The notes under the pieces are model-generated. The model ran no database searches and had not been told where the DNA came from. It saw only the letters and a program-made list of their open reading frames with translations. From Thiocapsa imhoffii (GTDB taxonomy: Bacteria > Pseudomonadota > Gammaproteobacteria > Chromatiales > Chromatiaceae), in NCBI RefSeq assembly GCF_016583985.1, contig NZ_NRSD01000002.1, positions 124,001 to 188,000 of the forward strand: a stretch of DNA of 64,000 nucleotides, in the 5' to 3' direction. The translations under genes and the position numbers were made by a program. Positions 20,144-30,449 of the stretch are shown here, piece by piece. Numbering within the stretch: position 1 is the first letter of the stretch; every line of letters starts with the position of its first letter.

Positions 20144-21670
20144 GTGGCGCTCTGCATCCTCCATAGTCGTGCGCGGGTTGGCATCCACGCCCCGACGGTG
20201 ACGGTCGAGGTCCACCTCGCGGGTGGCTTGCCGTATCTGTCGATGGTCGGGTTGCCTGAAATGGCGGTGAAGGAGAGTAAGGACCGGGTGCGCGGCGCGC
20301 TCCTGAACAGCCGTTTCCAGTTCCCCATCGGTCGCCTGACCATCAACCTCGCGCCCGCTGATCTGCCGAAGGAGGGTGGGCGCTTTGATCTTCCCATCGC
20401 CATCGGAATCCTCGGGGCATCCGGGCAGGTCCCGATGGACCAACTTGATCGGTACGAGTGGATCGGTGAACTGGCGCTGTCGGGTCACTTGCGTCCCGTC
20501 ACCGGTGTCTTGCCGGCCGCCATGGCTGCTCGGGCCGCGGGTCGAGAGCTGGTCGTGCCCCTCGAGAACGCCGAGGAGGCCGCGCTGGTCGGCGGGCTGG
20601 TCGTGCGCCCGGCGGGCCATCTCCTGGAGGTCTGTGAGCATCTGAGCGGCACCCTGGCGCTCCCGCGGTGCGGGGCGAAGGAGACGGTGCAACGACAGCC
20701 TGACTACCCCGATCTCGTTGATGTGAGAGGGCAGGATCATGCGAAGCGAGCCCTGGAAGTCGCTGCCGCCGGTGGGCATGGCTTGTTGTTCATCGGGCCG
20801 CCGGGAACGGGCAAGTCGATGTTGGCCAATCGCCTGCCGGGTTTGCTGCCACCCCTGACCGAGGACGAGGCGCTTGAGGCCGCGACGATCCGCTCGGTCA
20901 GCGACCGTGACCGTTTCGACCCGGAGCGGTGGCGCGAGCGTCCCTTCCGTGCCCCGCACCACACCGCATCGGCGGTGGCGCTTGTCGGCGGGGGCAGTAA
21001 TCCACGGCCCGGGGAGATCTCGCTCGCGCACCAGGGCGTGCTCTTCCTGGACGAGTTGCCGGAGTTCGACCGCAGGGTCTTGGAGGTGCTGCGTGAACCG
21101 TTGGAGTCAGGCCATATCGATATCTCGCGCGCCGCGCGCCAGGCACGGTTCCCGGCTCGATTCCAACTGGTCGCCGCGATGAACCCTTGTCCCTGTGGTT
21201 ATCTCGGTGACGATAGCCGGCGCTGCCGCTGTACGCCCGAGCAGATCGCGCGCTATCGTGGGCGCATTTCCGGCCCGTTGCTCGATCGCATCGACATGCA
21301 CATCGAGGTTCCCCGGCTCGATCTGAAGGTGTTTTGGCCAGATGATGCCGAGGCGCCGGCACGCCTCTCCAGCGCGGAGGTACGGGCGCGTGTCGCTGCC
21401 GCGCGCACGCGGCAATTGGCACGCGCCGGCAAGCCCAATCATGCCCTGGGGCCAACCGAGGTCGAACGCGACTGTGTGCTCGACCCTATTGGTCTGAGTC
21501 TGATGCAGCAGGCGATCGATCGTCTCGCCTTGTCCGCGCGGGCTTACCATCGCATCCTCAAGGTCGCGCGCACCATTGCCGACCTCGATGCAATGGCGCG
21601 GATCGAAGCGCCGCACATCGGCGAGGCGATCGGTTATCGTCGACTCGATCGCGGCACCGCGGCGGGGTGA
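20144..21670 (+). CDS. comM: ComM/YifB-family AAA+ ATPase
   Basis: ComM is a hexameric helicase that promotes branch migration when donor DNA is integrated during natural transformation. The 508-residue protein has the N-terminal Lon-like domain (VHLAGGLPYLSMVGLPEMAVKES, split here only by family variation), Walker A GPPGTGKS, Walker B VLFLDELPEF and the Mg-chelatase-like C-terminal region, with a cysteine cluster (NPCPCGYLGD, RRCRC). The start is GTG at 20144. It occurs in non-competent bacteria too, so it is not proof of competence. Confidence 0.95.
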   Translation: MALCILHSRARVGIHAPTVTVEVHLAGGLPYLSMVGLPEMAVKESKDRVRGALLNSRFQFPIGRLTINLAPADLPKEGGRFDLPIAIGILGASGQVPMDQLDRYEWIGELALSGHLRPVTGVLPAAMAARAAGRELVVPLENAEEAALVGGLVVRPAGHLLEVCEHLSGTLALPRCGAKETVQRQPDYPDLVDVRGQDHAKRALEVAAAGGHGLLFIGPPGTGKSMLANRLPGLLPPLTEDEALEAATIRSVSDRDRFDPERWRERPFRAPHHTASAVALVGGGSNPRPGEISLAHQGVLFLDELPEFDRRVLEVLREPLESGHIDISRAARQARFPARFQLVAAMNPCPCGYLGDDSRRCRCTPEQIARYRGRISGPLLDRIDMHIEVPRLDLKVFWPDDAEAPARLSSAEVRARVAAARTRQLARAGKPNHALGPTEVERDCVLDPIGLSLMQQAIDRLALSARAYHRILKVARTIADLDAMARIEAPHIGEAIGYRRLDRGTAAG

Positions 21671-21791
21671 CTGGCGCCGGGCGCCCTCCTCGGCGTGAGG
21701 CCGGGTCCTGGGTGTCGTGCGCTCGACCAGCAGCGCATGCTGAGTGCGTCCGGGAGTGCGCCCTGCTGTTTTCAACGATGAACCCGAAATC

Positions 21792-23708
21792 ATGCTGCAA
21801 CTGCAATCACTGAGTCTTCGCCGTGGGCCGCATCTGCTGATCGATCAGGCCGACGTCACCGTGTATCCGGGCCAGAAGGTGGGACTTGTCGGCTACAACG
21901 GCTGCGGCAAGTCCAGTCTCTTCGCCCTGCTGCTCGGGGAGCTGCAAGCCGACACGGGAGGGGCCGCGATTCCGAACGCCTGGACGATTGCGCATGTGGC
22001 GCAGCACACGCCGGAGGGGCCGCGAGAGGCGATCGAGTTCGTACTCGATGGCGATGCCGAACTGCGCCGCATCGAGGCCGAGTTGCGCCAGGTCGAGTCG
22101 AGCGGCGATGGTCTGCGACAGGGCGAGCTGCTCGGTCGGCTCGAGGCGATCGATGCCTATGGAGCCGAGAGTCGGGCCGCGCGCCTGCTGCATGGGCTGG
22201 GTTTCGCTCCTGGCGAAGAACGACGCCCGGTCAATGATTATTCGGGTGGTTGGCGCATGCGTCTAGCATTGGCGCGGACCCTGATGTGTCGCTCGGATCT
22301 CTTGCTGCTTGATGAGCCGACCAATCATCTCGACCTCGACGCGGTGATCTGGCTCGAGGGTTGGTTACGGTCGTATTCGGGGACGCTCCTCCTGATCTCC
22401 CACGATCGCGACTTTCTGGATGCCGTGACCGGACACATTCTGCATCTCGAGCGCCAACAGTTGACGCTCTACAGCGGCAACTACTCTGCCTTCGAGCGCC
22501 AGCGTGCCGAACGCCTCGCGCAACAGCAGGCGGCGAGTGAACGTCAGCAACGTGAAATGGCTCACATGCGTCGTTTCGTCGACCGTTTCCGGGCCCAGGC
22601 AACCAAGGCGCGGCAAGCGCAGAGTCGTTTGAAGGCGCTGGAGCGCATGGAGTTGATCGCCCCCGCGCATGCCGATTCTCCCTTTCGATTTGCCTTTGCG
22701 CCGGCGGAAACGTTGCCGCGACCACTGCTCCGACTCGATCAGGTGGCCGCGGGATACGGTGGCACCCACGTGATCGAGCGGGTCGCGCTCAGCCTAAACC
22801 CGGGTGATCGCATCGGCTTGTTGGGACGCAACGGGGCTGGTAAATCGACCTTGATCAAGGTCTTGGCTGGTGTGTTGACACCCAGCGCAGGGCGCATGGA
22901 ATGCGCTCAGGCGCTCAAGATCGGCTATTTCGCCCAGCACCAGATCCATCAACTCCAGCTCGATGAGAGTCCGCTCGCCCATCTGCGTCGTCTCGATCCG
23001 GCCGCGACCGAGCAAGCGCTGCGCAGCTATCTCGGTGGGTTCGGTTTTGCCGGGGATCGCGCCCTCGATCCCGTCGGGCCACTGTCGGGTGGCGAAAAGG
23101 CGCGGCTGGTGTTGGCCTTGCTCATCCGGCAGCGCCCGAACCTGCTTCTACTCGACGAGCCGACCAACCACCTCGATCTGGAGATGCGTCATGCGCTGAG
23201 CGAGGCACTGCAAGGCTTCGATGGGGCGCTGGTGTTGGTCTCACATGACCGCCACCTGTTACGCGTGACCAGCGACACGCTGTTGCTCGTCGACGCCGGC
23301 GCGGTGCGGCCTTTTGATGGTGATCTGGATGACTATCCGGCCTGGTTGGCCGGTCGCGCGAGCAAGGATGCCGTGCTTGAGTCCACCGGCAATGCGGCGG
23401 CGAGTGCGTCCGACGGCAAGGATCGTAAACAACAACGTCGCCAAGCCGCCTTGTCCAGACAGTCTCTGCAACCGCTGCGTCAACGGGAGAAGACGCTGGA
23501 ACAGCGCCTCGACAGCCTCGCGGCCCGGCGCTCACGGATCGAACAGGCCTTGAGCGAGCCGAACCTCTATCTCGCCGAGGCCAAGACCCAACTGCTCACC
23601 CTGCTCGAGGAGCAGCGGCAGGTGAATGCGGAGCTTGAGGAAACCGAGGAGGCTTGGCTCGAGATCACCGAGGCTCTCGAGCATGCGCGGCAGTGTGAGG
23701 AGGGATGA
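21792..23708 (+). CDS. yheS: ABC-F family ATPase YheS
   Basis: This soluble protein of about 638 residues has two ABC domains and no membrane segments. The first has Walker A GYNGCGKSS and signature YSGGWRMRLALA; the second has GRNGAGKST and LSGGEKARLVLA. They are joined by the charged linker containing MAHMRRFVDRFRAQATKARQ, which reaches into the ribosome in ABC-F proteins. A C-terminal coiled coil follows (about residues 540-638). The opening MLQLQSLSLRRG matches YheS better than Uup or EttA. It probably rescues stalled or damaged ribosomes. Confidence 0.9.
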   Translation: MLQLQSLSLRRGPHLLIDQADVTVYPGQKVGLVGYNGCGKSSLFALLLGELQADTGGAAIPNAWTIAHVAQHTPEGPREAIEFVLDGDAELRRIEAELRQVESSGDGLRQGELLGRLEAIDAYGAESRAARLLHGLGFAPGEERRPVNDYSGGWRMRLALARTLMCRSDLLLLDEPTNHLDLDAVIWLEGWLRSYSGTLLLISHDRDFLDAVTGHILHLERQQLTLYSGNYSAFERQRAERLAQQQAASERQQREMAHMRRFVDRFRAQATKARQAQSRLKALERMELIAPAHADSPFRFAFAPAETLPRPLLRLDQVAAGYGGTHVIERVALSLNPGDRIGLLGRNGAGKSTLIKVLAGVLTPSAGRMECAQALKIGYFAQHQIHQLQLDESPLAHLRRLDPAATEQALRSYLGGFGFAGDRALDPVGPLSGGEKARLVLALLIRQRPNLLLLDEPTNHLDLEMRHALSEALQGFDGALVLVSHDRHLLRVTSDTLLLVDAGAVRPFDGDLDDYPAWLAGRASKDAVLESTGNAAASASDGKDRKQQRRQAALSRQSLQPLRQREKTLEQRLDSLAARRSRIEQALSEPNLYLAEAKTQLLTLLEEQRQVNAELEETEEAWLEITEALEHARQCEEG

Positions 23709-24100
23709 CAGAGCACGATGATCCCCACTCGAACGCCACCTGAACCGAATTCAGCGTCTGCAAAGCGAGCAGGGCCGCGTCATGATGTTCGGCGTCCGAA
23801 CGCTCGGCAGCGCCGTGGCTCCCGGTGCGTCTGCGCTCAAGGGCGGCCTCGTCAAAACGGTCCGAAGCTTGCATTGTCTGGCTGCGGGTATGCACGGTCG
23901 CACCCTGGAGTCGTCTCGGTATGGTCGCGGGTTCTGGTGCGATTGCTGCCGCCGGGCGAGCGAGTCGGTGCAAACATCCCGCGGACGATCGATCGAGAAT
24001 CGTGGCCTCGCGTGATCGGCTGAGCGGCGTCCTCCGCGGCAACGCCGAATCCCGGTAGCGAGTTCAACCTAACCCCCAACTCTAAGGACCAAATGGCGCC
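23709..24100. other. intergenic region between yheS and glgP
   Basis: These 392 bases contain only short overlapping frames in several phases with no recognisable protein signal. No clear terminator with a T run follows yheS. The 5' flank of glgP (about 24060-24100) is locally less GC-rich and includes AAGGACC some 10-16 bases before the start, a possible ribosome binding site. Confidence 0.4.
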
Positions 24101-26608
24101 ATGTCACCGTTCAAGAATCTGATCAACGCTCGACCGAACGACCAGTTTTTCGATCTGCCGTCGCTGCCCATGACACCAGAGGGGATCGCGCGGAGTTTCC
24201 AGCACTACTACGCCTATACCTTGGGGCGCGATCGTGACTGCCACTCGGCCTACTACCCGTACAAGGCGCTGGCCATCTCTCTGCGCGACCGTCTGATGGA
24301 GCGCTGGAAGTGTACACGTCAAGCCTATGACAACGCAGGTTGTAAACGCGCCTATTATCTGTCGCTCGAGTTCTTGATGGGTCGAACCCTATCGAATGCC
24401 ATGCTCAATCTCGGCATCACAGACGCCGCAACCCAGGGCCTTTATGATCTCGGCATTGCGTTGGAGGAGATTGCTGGAAACGAACCCGATGCCGGCCTCG
24501 GCAACGGTGGGTTGGGTCGGCTCGCTGCCTGCTTTCTTGACGCCTGCGCGACTCTCCAATTGCCGGTGCGCGGCTATGGATTGCACTATGAATACGGCAT
24601 GTTTCGTCAGGTCATCGAGAACGGAAATCAGATCGAGGAACCCGACCATTGGGTTCGTGACGGCAATCCCTGGGAACTCGAACGCCCGGAATTCACCCAG
24701 CGGATCCAATTCGGCGGCTGGACCGAGACACACAAGGATGCAACGGGGCGCGAGCTGGTGTCCTGGGTTGGTACCAATGATGTCCTCGCCGTACCCTACG
24801 ATATTCCGATTCCTGGCTATCACAACAACACCATCAACACCTTGCGTCTGTGGAAGGCGGCGGCCACCGACGAGTTCGACCTCGGGGAGTTCAATTCGGG
24901 TAGCTATCCCGAGTCGGTCGCGCGCAAGAACGAGGCCGAGCACATTACCATGGTGCTCTATCCCAATGACGCAAGCGAGAATGGCAAGGAGCTGCGTCTG
25001 CGCCAGCAATTCTTTCTCGCCAGCGCGAGTTTGAAGGATGTGCTGCGCGATTGGATCCGGTTGAATGGTCGCGATTTCAGCCAGTTCGCGGCAAGGAATT
25101 GCTTTCAACTCAATGACACCCATCCAGCCGTTTCGGTTGCTGAGTTGATGCGCCAATTGATGGACGAACATGGGTTGGAGTGGGGCGAGGCCTGGTCGAT
25201 TACCAGCCAGACCATGGCCTACACCAACCACACCCTCCTGCCGGAAGCGCTCGAACGCTGGCCCGTGCGATTGTTCGAACGTCTTCTGCCGCGGATCCTG
25301 CAGATCATCTACGAGATCAACGCGCGTTTTCTCGACGAGGTCTCCACGCGTTGGCCTGGTGATAATGACCGGATACGGCGCATGTCACTGATCGAAGAAG
25401 GCCACGAGCCACAGGTGCGCATGGCGTATCTCGCCATCGTCGGGAGCTTCTCGGTCAATGGTGTTGCTGGTCTGCACTCGCAGCTCTTGATCGAGGGACT
25501 GTTCCGCGATTTCTACGAGCTCTGGCCGAAGAAGTTCAACAACAAGACCAATGGTGTCACCCCGCGGCGCTGGCTCGCGATGTGCAATCCGGATCTGCGT
25601 GAACTCATCAATGAAACCATTGGCACCGACTGGGTGAGGGATCTCGATCAACTCGAGCGACTCGCACCCTACGCCGAGGACGCGGCCTTTCGCGCGCGCT
25701 GGGACGCGATCAAACAGGCGAACAAACGCCGGCTGGCCGAGACCGTCGAACAGGCGTGTCGGGTAACCTTTCCAGTCGATGCGCTGTTTAATGTGCAAGT
25801 CAAGCGTATCCATGAGTACAAACGGCAGTTGCTGAATGTGCTGCACGTGGTCCATCTCTACAACCGGATCAAACGCGGTGACACGAAGGATTGGACTCCT
25901 CGGTGTGTCTTGATCGGTGGTAAGGCCGCTCCTGGCTATTTGATGGCTAAACAGATCATCAAGCTGGTGAACAACGTTGCCCGCGTCATCAATGGCGATC
26001 CCGAGACCGAAGGGTTGCTCCGCGTTGCCTTCATCCCTGATTACTGTGTCTCGTTGATGGAGATCATCGCCCCTGGAACGGATCTGTCAGAGCAGATCTC
26101 CACGGCCGGCAAGGAGGCTTCGGGCACCGGTAACATGAAGTTCATGATGAACGGTGCCATTACGATCGGAACCCTTGACGGGGCCAATATCGAGATCCGC
26201 GAGCGGGTTGGGGAGGAGAACTTCTTCCTCTTCGGATTGACCGCCGCGGGCGTTGAGTCACGCCGCGAGCACTATGACCCGAATGGCATCATCGCCGCGG
26301 ACTCCGCCTTGCTCGAAGTCATGAGTCTCTTGGAGTCCGGTCACTTCAACCGTCACGAGCCCGGGATCTTTGATCAGATCATCCTGTCGATTCGTAACGC
26401 CCATGATCCCTGGATGACGGCGGCCGATTTCCGCAGCTATATTGACACCCAAGCCCTAGTCGACGAGGCCTACCGTGATCGCGAACGCTGGCTGCGGATG
26501 AGTATCCTGAATACGGCATACAGCGGCTATTTCTCCTCGGATCGCACCATTTCGGAATACAACCGCGACATCTGGCATCTTGAGTCCGTGCTGCCGCGTC
26601 CCCTGTAA
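24101..26608 (+). CDS. glgP: glycogen phosphorylase
   Basis: GlgP releases glucose 1-phosphate from glycogen. The 835-residue protein has family length and motifs: YYLSLEFLMGRTLSNA, GNGGLGRLAACFLDA, QLNDTHPAVSVAELMR, FNVQVKRIHEYKRQLLN and the pyridoxal-phosphate lysine in EASGTGNMKFMMNGA. Glycogen is the usual carbon reserve of purple sulfur bacteria, which fits the inferred host. No other glycogen gene is adjacent; the next gene downstream is a regulator of the polysaccharide locus. Confidence 0.98.
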   Translation: MSPFKNLINARPNDQFFDLPSLPMTPEGIARSFQHYYAYTLGRDRDCHSAYYPYKALAISLRDRLMERWKCTRQAYDNAGCKRAYYLSLEFLMGRTLSNAMLNLGITDAATQGLYDLGIALEEIAGNEPDAGLGNGGLGRLAACFLDACATLQLPVRGYGLHYEYGMFRQVIENGNQIEEPDHWVRDGNPWELERPEFTQRIQFGGWTETHKDATGRELVSWVGTNDVLAVPYDIPIPGYHNNTINTLRLWKAAATDEFDLGEFNSGSYPESVARKNEAEHITMVLYPNDASENGKELRLRQQFFLASASLKDVLRDWIRLNGRDFSQFAARNCFQLNDTHPAVSVAELMRQLMDEHGLEWGEAWSITSQTMAYTNHTLLPEALERWPVRLFERLLPRILQIIYEINARFLDEVSTRWPGDNDRIRRMSLIEEGHEPQVRMAYLAIVGSFSVNGVAGLHSQLLIEGLFRDFYELWPKKFNNKTNGVTPRRWLAMCNPDLRELINETIGTDWVRDLDQLERLAPYAEDAAFRARWDAIKQANKRRLAETVEQACRVTFPVDALFNVQVKRIHEYKRQLLNVLHVVHLYNRIKRGDTKDWTPRCVLIGGKAAPGYLMAKQIIKLVNNVARVINGDPETEGLLRVAFIPDYCVSLMEIIAPGTDLSEQISTAGKEASGTGNMKFMMNGAITIGTLDGANIEIRERVGEENFFLFGLTAAGVESRREHYDPNGIIAADSALLEVMSLLESGHFNRHEPGIFDQIILSIRNAHDPWMTAADFRSYIDTQALVDEAYRDRERWLRMSILNTAYSGYFSSDRTISEYNRDIWHLESVLPRPL

Positions 26609-27000
26609 CCCTGCTCGATCAGGCTGATCGTTCCGCACGGGACGGTTGTCGTCAATCTCAGGTTCGGGGCCGCCCCAGGACGGGGGGCCCCGGCCTGCCC
26701 GCCACCATGCGGGGTGGCGGCAACGGTCGTCATCCTTAACGTGACGCGCTGGCGCGCGCGCCCCTTAATCGACGCGAGGAGTGCATTGCAGCCCTTGAAC
26801 GTCAATCCGCGCGTTCGGACCGCGTCTGCGCGCACGGCTGAAAATGCTTTGTCCGGGTGCACAACAGGGTCTAGGATACAGCGCCAGGTGAGGTTTGCCA
26901 GGACCATCGAGCATTCAATTCGAATGAGTTGAAGACATCAAGACGACTCGACGGTTTGAGTCCGGCACGATAGAAAACGGCGCGAGAGCCATGAGCAAGC
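26609..27000. other. intergenic region with GC-rich hairpin after glgP
   Basis: No convincing gene is present. At 26699-26720 the arms CCGCCACC and GGTGGCGG form an 8-bp stem with a 6-base loop, but no T run follows. It may be a weak terminator or processing signal for glgP. The remaining 280 bases probably hold the promoter of the receiver-phosphatase gene at 27001, but no convincing promoter was found. Confidence 0.4.
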
Positions 27001-28197
27001 ATGCGAATTTTGATCGTCGATGATGCCCTCGATGCGCGAGAAATCGTCGCGCGCCTGCTCAAACGCTGGGGCCATGATGTGGTGACGGCGTGCAATGGCC
27101 TCGAAGCCCTGGAGATCCTACAGCGCGAGCCGATTCGGCTGATCATCAGTGATTGGATGATGCCCGAACTCGACGGTCTCGAACTCTGCCGTCAGGTCCG
27201 CGCCACGCAATGGACGCACTATGTCTATTTCATCCTGCTGACGGCACGCGATGACAAGGATGATCTGATCGAGGGGATGACCGCTGGGGCAGATGATTTC
27301 CTCACCAAGTCCTTCAACTTCGAGGAGCTGCGGGTGCGCTTGCGGGCGGCCGAGCGCGTCTTGAACCTGGAGAGCCAGCTCGCCGAGCGGAATCGCAAGC
27401 TCAACGAGATCAATCAGGAACTTCAGGTTGCGCTTGATCGCATTCAACTCGATTTGCGTGCGGCGGCAAGTTTGCAGGCAAGCCTCCTGCCTAAGAACCC
27501 GAATCTCTCCCCGCGTCTGGTTCTAGATTGGCTCTTTCTGCCGGCCGCGGTCGTCGGGGGAGACATCTTCAGTGTCTTCCCACTCACCGACGATAGCCTG
27601 GGTTTCTACCATCTGGATGTAGCGGGTCATGGAGTGCCGGCGGCGATGCTGTCGGTCACCTTGAATCAGACGATCAAATCGGCCCTCGCGGAGGGACGGC
27701 TGACCGTCGCGACGGGACCGACGGTGCGGCCGAAGCCGCCGGATGAGACGGTCGCGCTCCTGAATCAGCGCTTCCAGTCCAATGACTCCGTGCCCTATTT
27801 CACGATGGTGTTCGGGTATTTCGAGATCTCGACGGGTCGTGGGCAGTTGTGTCAGGCCGGCCATCCCCATCCAGTGCTGGTCCGTCACGGCGGTCGGGTC
27901 GAGCGTGTGGGGCATGCGGGTTTTGCGGTCGGGATGTTCGAAGATGCGACATTCGACTCCGTGGACTTCGAACTGGCGCCGGGAGATCGGCTGTTCATCT
28001 ACTCCGACGGCATCACCGATTGCCGGAATCCGCAGGGCGAAGGCTTCGAGGCGCAGCGTTTCGAGTCACTGCTCGCGGCGTGCCATGAGCTGTCCTTGCC
28101 CACCCTCACGCATCATCTTGATGCCTCGCTCGCGCGCTGGCGTGGGGTTGGTGAGATCGAGGATGATATCTCCCTGCTCGCGCTGGAGCGACGGTGA
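27001..28197 (+). CDS. response regulator with PP2C-type (SpoIIE/RsbU) phosphatase output
   Basis: The 398-residue protein has an N-terminal receiver with phospho-acceptor D51 in LIISDWMMPELDGLE and lysine in DFLTKSFNFEEL. A coiled-coil linker (SQLAERNRKLNEINQELQVA) leads to a PP2C-like phosphatase with the metal-binding motifs LPAAVVGGDIFSV, LDVAGHGVPAAMLS, IYSDGITDCR and EDDISLLAL. Such proteins dephosphorylate STAS-domain antagonists when the receiver is phosphorylated (HsbR of Pseudomonas, SypE of Vibrio). The STAS protein 740 bases downstream is the obvious substrate. There is no kinase domain here; an RsbW-like kinase is encoded at 59846-60313. Confidence 0.92.
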   Translation: MRILIVDDALDAREIVARLLKRWGHDVVTACNGLEALEILQREPIRLIISDWMMPELDGLELCRQVRATQWTHYVYFILLTARDDKDDLIEGMTAGADDFLTKSFNFEELRVRLRAAERVLNLESQLAERNRKLNEINQELQVALDRIQLDLRAAASLQASLLPKNPNLSPRLVLDWLFLPAAVVGGDIFSVFPLTDDSLGFYHLDVAGHGVPAAMLSVTLNQTIKSALAEGRLTVATGPTVRPKPPDETVALLNQRFQSNDSVPYFTMVFGYFEISTGRGQLCQAGHPHPVLVRHGGRVERVGHAGFAVGMFEDATFDSVDFELAPGDRLFIYSDGITDCRNPQGEGFEAQRFESLLAACHELSLPTLTHHLDASLARWRGVGEIEDDISLLALERR

Positions 28198-28466
28198 TCG
28201 CGAGTGATCCGGGCTGACGACGGGCTTGCGGTGGTCAGTCTGCTCTATCTGCAGGCTGTGAAGTCTGCGAGAATCCACCGTCATGGTGCTGAGTGAGCCC
28301 CTGTCACGCCCGCGCCACACCCTGGTGGCCCGTGCGCGTGGCGACGACTACTCAGCGGGTGTGTACTGTGTCAAGGCACGCGGAGGTCCCTTCCTCCAGA
28401 GGCGTCGTTTGCCTGGAGTCGGATAGGTGCTCGTTCGGTTCGTGCGTTTCAGATCAGGTGGCCGGC

Positions 28467-28859
28467 ATGTCAGTCTCGAATCACATCTCCAACAAACAGA
28501 TCATCGACGAACGTGTCCTCCAGGATATCCGTGATCTGATGGAAGCGGATTTTCCCGGTTTGGTCGAACGCTTCATCGTTGATGCGGGATCCTTGTTGGA
28601 CGAGATCGAGGACGCTCTGGCGCAAGATGACGCAGGGCGCGTGCATCGCGCGGCCCACACTCTCAAAGCCAGCTCGGCATCATTGGGTGCCAGCGCGTTG
28701 TCTGAGTGCGCGAAGGCATTCGAGACGATGGGGCGATCCGGCCACCTCGACGGGGCGGCGGACCAATTCGCGACGGCGCGTGAGCAGTATCGTCTCGTCA
28801 CGGAGTTGCTGGAACAGCGCCTGCGCGATGCTCACCCCAACATCCCATCTCAAGACTGA
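28467..28859 (+). CDS. Hpt-domain phosphotransfer protein
   Basis: The start at 28467 gives a 130-residue protein; the frame is open further upstream without homology. The four-helix Hpt fold carries the phosphorylated histidine H64 in RVHRAAHTLKASSASLG. It has no catalytic domain and works as a relay between a hybrid kinase and a response regulator. It lies between the receiver-phosphatase and STAS genes, so it probably phosphorylates that receiver. The large hybrid kinase at 60488-63787 is a candidate donor. Confidence 0.88.
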   Translation: MSVSNHISNKQIIDERVLQDIRDLMEADFPGLVERFIVDAGSLLDEIEDALAQDDAGRVHRAAHTLKASSASLGASALSECAKAFETMGRSGHLDGAADQFATAREQYRLVTELLEQRLRDAHPNIPSQD

Positions 28860-28938
28860 TACCGAAGCAGCGCGCCTCACGATGAGTGAGCGCACGCGAC
28901 AGACCGAAACGAATGCCAGAGCGACGGAGTAACCGAGC

Positions 28939-29280
28939 ATGAAAGTCACCTTGACGAATCGCCGGATCGGCCACCTCGAGTGCGTGGCCATTTCCGGTAG
29001 CCTCACCGCGGCCGATACCGCCGTTGCCAGGCAGCATCTACTCGACCGCCTGGAACAGGGTGACGGAAAGCTGGTTCTCGACCTCAGCGAGTTGAATTTC
29101 TGTGATTCCAGCGGGCTCTCTGTTCTGATCTCGGCGCTCAAGGCCGCACGGGCACAACAAGGGGATGTCGCCCTGGCCGGTCTGACGCCGCCGATTCGCG
29201 CCCTCATCGAGTTGACTCGCCTGCAGCAGGTCTTTCAAATCTTCGACAATGCTGAACAGGCCGCCGTGGAGATGCGCTGA
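28939..29280 (+). CDS. STAS-domain anti-sigma factor antagonist
   Basis: The 113-residue protein is a single STAS domain of the SpoIIAA/RsbV type: LVLDLSELNFCDSSGLSVLI contains the phosphorylatable serine (S57/S58). In partner switching the phosphorylated form is inactive and the dephosphorylated form binds an RsbW-like kinase or another target. It follows the receiver-phosphatase and Hpt genes and precedes wza. STAS proteins in this position (SypA, HsbA) control polysaccharide or biofilm output. Confidence 0.9.
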   Translation: MKVTLTNRRIGHLECVAISGSLTAADTAVARQHLLDRLEQGDGKLVLDLSELNFCDSSGLSVLISALKAARAQQGDVALAGLTPPIRALIELTRLQQVFQIFDNAEQAAVEMR

Positions 29281-29371
29281 CGTCCCACCGCGCATGTTCG
29301 AATGAGCCGATTCGCGCGTCCCGGCGGGAGGGTTCGACGGTGGTGCCACGTTTGCATAAAGGCCTTGCGTC

Positions 29372-30370
29372 ATGTGGCGAATTTCAGGGTGTGCGCTCCT
29401 GGCAACTGCCGTCCTGAGCGGGTGCGGAACCTGGGAACGCGTTCCGCGTGCGACCCCTGACGCGGCCGCGGCGTTCGAAGTTCCGGAGCGACGCATCGAG
29501 GCGACGAGCTTCGAACTGCTGAAACAATTCGAGGAGGCTGGCGAACCCCTTTATCGGCTGGGTCCGGGAGACGAGATCGTCGTGGATATCGCCGCCCGAC
29601 CGGAGATCTCGGGATCTCATCTGGTGGGACCCGATGGCTTCATCACGGTGCCCTTCGCGGGCCCTGTCCTGATCGGTGACTTGACCCGCGAGCAAGCCGC
29701 CGACCAGGTCCTCGCCGCCCTGGAGCCCTACTACTTCGATCTCTCCGTGACCGTTGGCATCATGCGCTACGGATCGAACCGGATCGTGGTGTTGGGTCGT
29801 GTCGAGAATCCAGGGGTTCTGCAGTTCGACAGCCCACCGAATCTGCTCGAAACTCTGGCTCAAGCGGGTGGTCTTCCCTTGTTGCGGCCAGAGCAACTCC
29901 TCACGCGTTGCGCCATCATTCGCGGCGATGCGATTCTTTGGGTCGATCTGGCGCGGCTGCTGACCGGCGATCTATCGCTGAACATTCGGCTGCAGCGGAA
30001 CGACATCGTCTACATTCCGGATTCGACGGATACGCCGGTGTATGTCTTGGGCGAGGTCCAGAGTCCCGGCGTGTATCGACTCACGCCGCAGATGTCTTTC
30101 CTCGATGCCTTGAGTCAAGCCGGTGGTCCGACTCGTGATGCCAACCTCAATCGCATTCATGTCATCCGCCCGGCCGATCGTGTCAACTTCAGTTTCTCCT
30201 TTATGCAAATTCTCCAACCGGATCCTTCGTTGAACGTGGCCCTCAAAGAAGGCGACATCGTCTATGTCGCGCGCAGCGGCGTCTCGCAGATCGGTTACAT
30301 CCTGGATAACTTCAATCCATTCAGTACCCTGTTGTTGATCAATCAGCTGTTGGCTGTCAACGAAGACTGA
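29372..30370 (+). CDS. wza: Wza-like polysaccharide export outer-membrane lipoprotein
   Basis: The 332-residue protein has a lipoprotein signal peptide with lipobox LSGC, so lipid attachment is at C18. A Poly_export domain follows (YRLGPGDEIVVDIAARPEISGSH), then two SLBB domains (VLGRVENPGVLQFDS and VLGEVQSPGVYRLTP). It would form the outer-membrane channel of a Wza/Wzc-dependent pathway. It is the first structural gene of the polysaccharide locus and is followed by the Wzc-like gene after 79 bases. Confidence 0.93.
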   Translation: MWRISGCALLATAVLSGCGTWERVPRATPDAAAAFEVPERRIEATSFELLKQFEEAGEPLYRLGPGDEIVVDIAARPEISGSHLVGPDGFITVPFAGPVLIGDLTREQAADQVLAALEPYYFDLSVTVGIMRYGSNRIVVLGRVENPGVLQFDSPPNLLETLAQAGGLPLLRPEQLLTRCAIIRGDAILWVDLARLLTGDLSLNIRLQRNDIVYIPDSTDTPVYVLGEVQSPGVYRLTPQMSFLDALSQAGGPTRDANLNRIHVIRPADRVNFSFSFMQILQPDPSLNVALKEGDIVYVARSGVSQIGYILDNFNPFSTLLLINQLLAVNED

Positions 30371-30449
30371 TGCGGTCGGCATCCTGTCCAGTCGGGCTCT
30401 GTTCCGTCTTGCACCAGGCGCGACCAACCGGTGACCGTCTGGGTCTCGC

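Noticed and set aside
20144..21670. ComM and the pilin array as evidence of natural competence
   Set aside because: ComM is widespread in non-competent bacteria and no pilus assembly or DNA-uptake genes are in the window.
26912..26926. Inverted repeat CATTC-AATTC-GAATG upstream of the receiver-phosphatase gene
   Set aside because: The arms are only five bases and no second copy or promoter context supports it as an operator.
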